NCBI GenBank assembly: GCA_900544445.1
Contig: UQVK01000081.1
Location: 1-18,354 of the forward strand
DNA: 18,354 nucleotides
Direction of reading: 5' to 3'
Source of the DNA: an uncultured Lachnospiraceae bacterium
Lineage (GTDB): Bacteria > Bacillota > Clostridia > Lachnospirales > Lachnospiraceae
Shown: one piece after another, positions 13,701 through 18,354 of the stretch
Layout: every line of letters begins with the position of its first letter
Numbering within the stretch: position 1 is the first letter of the stretch
Made by a program: the position numbers and the translations under genes
Notes under the pieces: model-generated
Databases searched by the model: none
What the model was told of the DNA's origin: nothing
Seen by the model: only the letters and a program-made list of their open reading frames with translations

Positions 13701-15013
13701 CCGCCGGCCTCCTTACGGCTCTGTTTTTCAGACGGCAGGCTCATTTCAGGCAGCTGTTCTTTTCTCTCATCCAGCAGCCGGATGAGCTCCGCCGCAACAT
13801 GTTCACCCAAAATACGGTAGCCCTCCGCATTCGGATGCACGCCGTCCGGCATCAGATGCAGAATGTTGTCCTTATCGTGCCCGTCCAGAATGTTGGAATT
13901 ATAAAGGTCAAAAACCTCCATTCCATGTTCTTCTGCCAAAGTGATAATCACCTCTGAAAATTCTTCCTGGGGCATCAGATATTTTCGCTCCGCTTTCAGA
14001 TAATCATGCAGGCTGTTGGGAATCGGCGTCAGGAAAATCACCTCAGCCTCCGGATAATCTTCCTTCAGCCCGTCCATCAGTTCATCCAGATCTCCCCAGA
14101 ACGTGCGCGGCGCGCGCTCTTCGGAATTCCCAAATTCCACAAAGCTGGCGCAGAAGCCGTCGTTGGTTCCACCCATGACAAAGATCAGATCCGTATCCTC
14201 CGGGATCTCCGTATACCGGTCCACAAAAGCGTCCGCCCAGTATCTTCCAATGGAAGAGCCTCCGATCCCCAGATTCACAACCTCCTCAGCCCCCAGAGCC
14301 TCCTTAAGGACATGGGGCCAGGCCAGCTCCTGATAATGATCCAGCGTATCCAGATTCACCGCCTGGGTAATGCTGTCCCCCAGACAGGCGATTTTAATTT
14401 CCGAAAAATCAATATCATTTTCGGAAATGGTCTTTCTGTCCTGTTCATTCGCCCGCATCGTCTGCTTATGGGAACTCATTGCCTCCTGCCGCTCCTTCAG
14501 TGTCAGCCGATGGTCCAGGTCCGGATCCGGCAGGGCGTTTCCCGAGACAGCGTTCGCAGAGATGCTGTTTCCGGAAACATCATTTTCTGAAATGCTACGC
14601 TCGGAAATGCGGTTTTCAGACACGCTGTTCGAGGAGACACCATTTCCAGAAACGGTATTTTCTGACACGCTGTTTCCTGATACATTGTTTCCAGAGACAC
14701 CGCTTCCAGAGACATCCGTTCTTCTTCCCCCAGAAGGCCGGAGAAGCAGCTTCGCGGAAATCCGATTTTCGGAAACGGCGTTTCCCGAAACACCATTTCC
14801 TGACACGCTGTTTCCTGACACATTGTTTCCCGAAACCGCGTTTTCAGAAACAGACCGCTTTTGTTCTGTTTCTTCCGCCGTCTCCTCTTCCTTTTCCACA
14901 GCAGCGGTCTTCTCCTGCCGCGGCGCGGCGGATGCGGCGGACCCCGTCATGGATAAAAGGAAAGCGGCCAGCAGGCCGCAGCCGACAATTGTCAGAAACC
15001 CATTCCCCTTCAT
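13649..15013 (-). CDS. Secreted SGNH/GDSL hydrolase with VSxNx pentapeptide-repeat stalk
   Basis: A 454-residue exported protein. A signal peptide spans about 1-30, with likely cleavage after Ala-Ser-Ala. A charged linker leads into two blocks of pentapeptide repeats (VSGNN, VSGNS, VSENT and similar) at 55-89 and 101-160, with a stray ISEND at 196-200. The SGNH hydrolase domain (about 205-415) has block I GDSIT with Ser214, block II NLGIGGSS, block III GGTND with Asn284, and block V DGVHPN with Asp390 and His393. Such domains are often O-acetyl esterases on polysaccharide or peptidoglycan; the substrate is unknown here. The ATG directly abuts the rlmB stop (TAAATG), and the ribosome binding site (GGAAAG) is weak. 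It occupies the position of yacP/rae1 in Bacillus. The last ~12 residues are encoded by a palindromic repeat. Confidence 0.88.
   Translation of the reverse strand: MKGNGFLTIVGCGLLAAFLLSMTGSAASAAPRQEKTAAVEKEEETAEETEQKRSVSENAVSGNNVSGNSVSGNGVSGNAVSENRISAKLLLRPSGGRRTDVSGSGVSGNNVSGNSVSENTVSGNGVSSNSVSENRISERSISENDVSGNSISANAVSGNALPDPDLDHRLTLKERQEAMSSHKQTMRANEQDRKTISENDIDFSEIKIACLGDSITQAVNLDTLDHYQELAWPHVLKEALGAEEVVNLGIGGSSIGRYWADAFVDRYTEIPEDTDLIFVMGGTNDGFCASFVEFGNSEERAPRTFWGDLDELMDGLKEDYPEAEVIFLTPIPNSLHDYLKAERKYLMPQEEFSEVIITLAEEHGMEVFDLYNSNILDGHDKDNILHLMPDGVHPNAEGYRILGEHVAAELIRLLDERKEQLPEMSLPSEKQSRKEAGGNHSGSRQRMADAILLE
14534..14851 (-). repeat. 15-bp in-frame tandem repeats encoding VSxNx
   Basis: Eighteen full 15-bp units plus a degenerate one encode V/I-S-G/E/S/A-N-x pentapeptides, in two blocks (14762-14851 and 14534-14713) split by a non-repeat insert with LLLRPSGGRRTD. 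Units vary at synonymous and fifth positions. Because the period is a multiple of three, several other frames on both strands are also open here; those are artefacts of the repeat. Confidence 0.85.
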
Positions 15014-15757
15014 TTACTTTCCAAGCCTCTGCCGCACGATTTCATAGGCGAGAACCCCGGCCGCCACGGAAGCGTTCAGGGAATCGATATCCCCCTTCAT
15101 GGGAATGGAAGCTGTAAAATCACAGGTCTCCTTCACCAGTCTGCCGACGCCCTCTCCCTCATTTCCAATCACCAGGCCGATGGAGCCCTTCAAATCCAGG
15201 TCATACATGACCGTTCCGTCCATATCCGCACAGACGAACCACATGCCCTGTTTTTTCAGTTCCTTCATGGTCTTTGCCAGATTGGTCACCCGGGCCACCG
15301 GCGTATAGTTCAGCGCTCCGGCGGATGTGCGGGCAACGGTGGCCGTCAGGCCCGCCGCCCTGTCCTTCGGGATAATGACGCCGTGTGCCCCGGCCAGATT
15401 TGCCGTCCGGATGATGGCTCCCAGATTATGAGGATCCTCAATCCCGTCCAGCAGAAAGAGGAAGGGGGGCTCGCCCTTCTCCTGCGCCGCCGCCAGCATG
15501 TCCTCCACCTGCGCATATTCATAGGCCGCGGCATAGGCGATGACGCCCTGATGGCGTCCGGTTTCCGAAAGCTGATCCAGCCGCTCCTTTTCCACATATT
15601 TGACCGGGATGTCCTTCGCCCTGGCAAGCCGCTTGATCGTCAGTACCGGCCCATCCTGGCAGTGATCCTGGATAAACAGCCGGTCGATGGGTTTTCCGGC
15701 CCGCAGAGCCTCCGCCACCGCATTTCTTCCTTCTATGGTCATTTCCTGATATCGCAT
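15014..15757 (-). CDS. rlmB: 23S rRNA 2'-O-methyltransferase of the SpoU/TrmH family (RlmB type)
   Basis: A 247-residue SPOUT methyltransferase. The N-terminal substrate-binding domain starts IEGRNAVAEALRAGKPIDRLF (residues 8-28). The knotted catalytic domain shows motif 1 DPHNLGAIIRTANLAGA (Asn111, Arg117), motif 2 LVIGNEGEGV (195-204) and motif 3 IPMKGDIDSLNASVAAGV (218-235). RlmB methylates the ribose of a peptidyl-transferase-loop guanosine (G2251 in E. coli numbering) using SAM. A longer reading to 15808 exists, but GGAGG just before the ATG at 15757 and family length fix the start here. It follows mrnC in the conserved Firmicutes cluster, where it is also called yacO. Confidence 0.93.
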   Translation of the reverse strand: MRYQEMTIEGRNAVAEALRAGKPIDRLFIQDHCQDGPVLTIKRLARAKDIPVKYVEKERLDQLSETGRHQGVIAYAAAYEYAQVEDMLAAAQEKGEPPFLFLLDGIEDPHNLGAIIRTANLAGAHGVIIPKDRAAGLTATVARTSAGALNYTPVARVTNLAKTMKELKKQGMWFVCADMDGTVMYDLDLKGSIGLVIGNEGEGVGRLVKETCDFTASIPMKGDIDSLNASVAAGVLAYEIVRQRLGK

Positions 15758-15774
15758 GTTTTCCTCCAACGCAG

Positions 15775-15795
15775 CTGCTGTTTGTCGGACAGCAG
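15775..15795 (-). other. Hairpin just upstream of the rlmB ribosome binding site
   Basis: CTGCTGT (15775-15781) and ACAGCAG (15789-15795) form a perfect 7-bp stem with a seven-base loop. It lies in the mrnC-rlmB gap, about nine bases before the GGAGG of rlmB. There is no T tract, so it is not a terminator. A processing or stability element is possible. Confidence 0.45.
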
Positions 15796-15832
15796 ACCAC
15801 AGTTTCAAAATTCCAGCTTCTGACTTCCCGGC

Positions 15833-16273
15833 TCAGAGCCTCCAGCCAAGCTCATCCAGCGACAGGCGGAGCAGCTGAAGCAAACGCTCCTCCTGTCCGG
15901 ACAGATACAGCCAGCCGTAAAGGGCTTCCAGCCCGGTGGCCTTCCGGTAGTCCAGCACGGAGGCATTTTTCGCCGTGGTATGAGATTTGGCGTTGCGCCC
16001 GCGGCGGTAGACGGCGAGTTCCTCCTGGGTCAGATGCTCCTGCAGGGCCTCCGCCATCTCCGCCTGAGCGGGCGCCTTTGCCAGCCGGCTCTTTTCCCGG
16101 TGCAGCTGATTGGGGCTGGCATTGTGCCGCTCCACGATCACGGTCCGCAGGATCAGATCATACACGCAGTCTCCCACGAAAGCCAGCGTCAGGGGAGACA
16201 GGGTTCTCAGATCCACCTCCCCCAGCCCAAAGTCCCGTTTGATCAGCTTCAGCAGCGTCAGGCTCTCTTCCAT
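15833..16273 (-). CDS. mrnC: Mini-ribonuclease III
   Basis: A 146-residue protein consisting only of an RNase III catalytic domain, with no dsRNA-binding domain, as in Mini-III. Key motifs are LAFVGDCVYDL with catalytic-site Asp35, YRRGRNAKSHTTAKNAS (89-105) and DYRKATGLEALYGWLYLSG (108-126), which contains the second acidic site Glu116. In Bacillus the enzyme matures 23S rRNA ends. The ATG at 16273 lies inside the end of cysS (16-bp overlap), with GAGGG upstream, so translation is coupled. The cysS-mrnC-rlmB order is diagnostic of Firmicutes. Confidence 0.94.
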   Translation of the reverse strand: MEESLTLLKLIKRDFGLGEVDLRTLSPLTLAFVGDCVYDLILRTVIVERHNASPNQLHREKSRLAKAPAQAEMAEALQEHLTQEELAVYRRGRNAKSHTTAKNASVLDYRKATGLEALYGWLYLSGQEERLLQLLRLSLDELGWRL

Positions 16274-17667
16274 TTCACGCCCTCACGGGTGTCCTCCAGG
16301 ACAATCCCCTTTTCAAGAAGCTCGTTACGGATCGCGTCGGCTCTGGCAAAATCCTTCGCCTTTCTGGCCGCCTGCCGTTCCTCGATCAGCTTTTCAATAT
16401 CCGCATCCAGCATTTCCTCCTTCTGATCCACGATCAGGCCGCATACATCGGAAAGCTCCCGGATCTGTTCATGAAGGGCGGACAGATAGGCTTTGGAAGA
16501 TTCACCGTTCGTGTTGGTATTGATGAATTTCACCAGCTCAAAGATGGCCGCAATGGCGTCCGCCGTATTGAAATCATCATCCATGGCCTCATCGAAGCGG
16601 GTGGTATAAACCTTTGCCTCCTCCAGCAGCTTCTTTTCCTCTTCCGTCATTTCTCTGTCCTCTGCTTTGGAGAGAAGGAAATTCAGATTGGAAACCGCGG
16701 TCAGGATGCGCTCCAGACCGTTCTTCGCCGCCTCCATCAGCTCCGCGGAGAAATTCAGAGGACTTCTGTAATGAGCTGACAGCATGAAGAAGCGCAGCAC
16801 CTGGGGATCATATTTGGAAATGATATCCCGCACGGTGAAGAAGTTTCCTGCGGATTTACTCATCTTCCTGTTATCGATATTCAGGAAAGCGTTGTGCATC
16901 CAGTAATGGGCGAAGGGCTTTCCGTTCGCCGCCTCGGACTGGGCGATTTCGTTTTCATGGTGCGGGAAAATCAGATCCTCTCCGCCCGCATGGATGTCAA
17001 TCTCATCTCCCAGATATTTTTTGCTCATCACGGAGCATTCGATGTGCCAGCCGGGACGGCCGTTGCACCAGGGAGACCCCCAGTAGGGCTCTCCTTCCTT
17101 CTTGGGCTTCCAGAGCACGAAGTCCAGCGGATCCTCCTTCTGATCCTCGCCGGACACCAGAAGGGAACGCTTTCCTCCCTCCAGATCGTCCAGGTTCTTG
17201 TGGGACAGCTTTCCATAATCACGGAAGCTTCTCACACGGTAATACACCGTTCCGTCGTCCGCCACGTAAGCGTGGCCGTCGTCGATCAGCTTCTGGATCA
17301 TCTCCAGCATGCCGCAGATCTCCTGAGTGGCCTGGGGATGCACTGTGGCGGGGCGCACGTTCAGGGATTCCATATCCTTTTTGCATTCCGCGATGTAGCG
17401 CTCGGAAATCACGTCGGCGTCCACGCCTTCCTCGATGGCCTTCTTGATGATTTTATCGTCCACATCAGTGAAGTTGCTGACATAATTCACTTTATATCCC
17501 TTGTGTTCAAAATAGCGGCGCACCGTATCGAACACAATCATGGGACGGGCGTTTCCGATGTGGATCAGGTTGTATACGGTGGGTCCGCACACATACATCT
17601 TCACCTCGCCCGGGGTGATGGGGACAAATTCTTCTTTTTTCTTTGTGAGAGTATTGTAAATCTTCAT
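16258..17667 (-). CDS. cysS: Cysteinyl-tRNA synthetase
   Basis: A 469-residue class I aminoacyl-tRNA synthetase of normal length. The HIGH-type motif is HIGN (36-39) and the KMSKS motif is at 268-272. Zinc ligands that select cysteine are Cys27 (VCGPTVYN), Cys211 (GWHIECS), His236 and Glu240 (FPHHENE). The DALR-type C-terminal region spans about 330-460. It charges tRNA-Cys with cysteine in the cytoplasm. Its ATG overlaps the cysE stop by ATGA, coupling cysteine synthesis and use. A T-box controlling this operon would lie upstream of cysE, outside the window. Confidence 0.97.
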   Translation of the reverse strand: MKIYNTLTKKKEEFVPITPGEVKMYVCGPTVYNLIHIGNARPMIVFDTVRRYFEHKGYKVNYVSNFTDVDDKIIKKAIEEGVDADVISERYIAECKKDMESLNVRPATVHPQATQEICGMLEMIQKLIDDGHAYVADDGTVYYRVRSFRDYGKLSHKNLDDLEGGKRSLLVSGEDQKEDPLDFVLWKPKKEGEPYWGSPWCNGRPGWHIECSVMSKKYLGDEIDIHAGGEDLIFPHHENEIAQSEAANGKPFAHYWMHNAFLNIDNRKMSKSAGNFFTVRDIISKYDPQVLRFFMLSAHYRSPLNFSAELMEAAKNGLERILTAVSNLNFLLSKAEDREMTEEEKKLLEEAKVYTTRFDEAMDDDFNTADAIAAIFELVKFINTNTNGESSKAYLSALHEQIRELSDVCGLIVDQKEEMLDADIEKLIEERQAARKAKDFARADAIRNELLEKGIVLEDTREGVKWKRA

Positions 17668-18353
17668 TTCGTCTGTTTCTCCTTTTCTTCCGCTCTTCTA
17701 AGGTACCGCACCTGCGCCTCCAGGTCAAGCAGTCTGTTCACCAGTTCTGAATTTTCTTTCTGCAGCGCGGAGATTTCCTCCCTAACAGGATCGGGCAGAT
17801 GTACCTGATCCATGGTTTCCCTGGGAATGGGCTGATTTCCCCGCTTCACCACCCGGCCCGGCACGCCCACCACTGTGGAATTGGGCGGCACCTCGCTTAA
17901 CACCACGCTTCCTGCGCCGATCTTGGAATTTTCTCCGATGGTGAAGGAGCCCAGCACCTTCGCGCCTGCACTGATCATCACGTTGTCGCAAACTGTGGGA
18001 TGACGCTTGCCATGCTCCTTTCCCGTGCCGCCCAGAGTGACGCCCTGATAGAGGGTCACGTTGTCGCCGATCACCGTGGTTTCTCCAATGATCACCCCGT
18101 TTCCATGGTCGATGAAAAATCCTTTTCCGATCTGTGCGCCCGGATGAATCTCGATTCCGGTTTTTCTTGCGCCGCGCTGGGAAATCCATCTTGCCAGGAA
18201 AAAATGGCCCGACTGGTACAGCCTGTGCGCCACCCGGTAATGGAGCATCACCTTAAAGCTGGGATACAGAAATACCTCCAGCGAGGAATGGATCGCCGGA
18301 TCCCGCTCCCTTATGATGCGGATCTCTTCTCTGATATTGCCAATCAGTCCCAT
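17664..18353 (-). CDS. cysE: Serine O-acetyltransferase
   Basis: A 229-residue enzyme. An N-terminal helical segment (IREEIRIIRERDPAIHSSLE) precedes a left-handed beta-helix of hexapeptide repeats at about 67-168. His83 (IDHGNG) aligns with catalytic His158 of E. coli CysE, and Glu68 (IEIHPGA) takes the place of Asp143, a common variant in Firmicutes. GGTGKEHGKRHPT and VPGRVVKRG are further family motifs. The enzyme acetylates serine from acetyl-CoA, the first step of cysteine synthesis. The C-terminal ~45 residues look coiled-coil and charged. The ATG is one base from the window edge, so a longer start cannot be fully excluded, but MGLIGNIREEIR is a typical family start. Confidence 0.95.
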   Translation of the reverse strand: MGLIGNIREEIRIIRERDPAIHSSLEVFLYPSFKVMLHYRVAHRLYQSGHFFLARWISQRGARKTGIEIHPGAQIGKGFFIDHGNGVIIGETTVIGDNVTLYQGVTLGGTGKEHGKRHPTVCDNVMISAGAKVLGSFTIGENSKIGAGSVVLSEVPPNSTVVGVPGRVVKRGNQPIPRETMDQVHLPDPVREEISALQKENSELVNRLLDLEAQVRYLRRAEEKEKQTK

Positions 18354-18354
18354 A

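Noticed and set aside
14370..15117. Repetitive plus-strand frames rich in FPET/FSDTLFP across the VSxNx region, and a CRISPR-like look of the repeat
   Set aside because: The period is a constant 15 bp, in frame with an exported protein and without unique spacers, so it is neither a CRISPR array nor a second gene.

Overview
The window reads as chromosomal DNA of a gut Firmicute, most likely a Lachnospiraceae member. The evidence is the cysE-cysS-mrnC-rlmB-sigH order typical of Firmicutes, strong AAGGAGG-type ribosome binding sites, sigma-A-like promoters, lipoproteins with acidic Ser/Thr/Glu/Gln-rich linkers, VSGN-type surface repeats and moderately high GC. No ribosomal RNA, tRNA, CRISPR array, transposase or integrase was seen. 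All genes except one AraC-type regulator are on the minus strand.

Region 1 (1-3014) is a host-glycan fucose module, transcribed right to left: a zinc alcohol dehydrogenase, an aldo/keto reductase, L-fucose mutarotase (FucU) and the start of a GH29 alpha-L-fucosidase that runs off the left edge. Its leader carries a compact palindromic repeat with four hairpins and a consensus -10 box with a poor -35. Region 2 (2947-4809) is a self-contained, visibly AT-richer unit: one AAA-ATPase-like/PD-(D/E)XK protein with its own promoter and an exceptional 28-bp-stem terminator. Region 3 (4835-5859) is the AraC regulator on the plus strand. Its 3' end overlaps the next gene antisense by 52 bp.

Region 4 (5808-9595) is an apparent operon: a diverged MetH-reactivation-like protein, a corrinoid adenosyltransferase (CobO type) and a membrane-anchored GH20 beta-hexosaminidase with an F5/8 type C (CBM32-like) domain. 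Region 5 (9606-11012) holds two lipoprotein genes. The upstream one appears to have lost one base inside its signal peptide. Region 6 (11081-13615) holds a conserved small hypothetical, then a fusion of an N-terminal barstar-like domain to an E-set plus esterase-D-type hydrolase, placed 4 bp behind sigH.

Region 7 (13649-18353) is the housekeeping block cysE-cysS-mrnC-rlmB, with overlapping or abutting genes. Between rlmB and sigH, where Bacillus carries yacP/rae1, lies a secreted SGNH hydrolase with a VSxNx pentapeptide-repeat stalk. A family of GC-rich palindromes fused directly to Shine-Dalgarno sites recurs at several start sites across regions 1, 5, 6 and 7.

The most novel items are the barstar-esterase fusion, the palindrome-plus-SD repeat family, the sigH locus flanked by two different hydrolases, and the frameshifted lipoprotein signal peptide.
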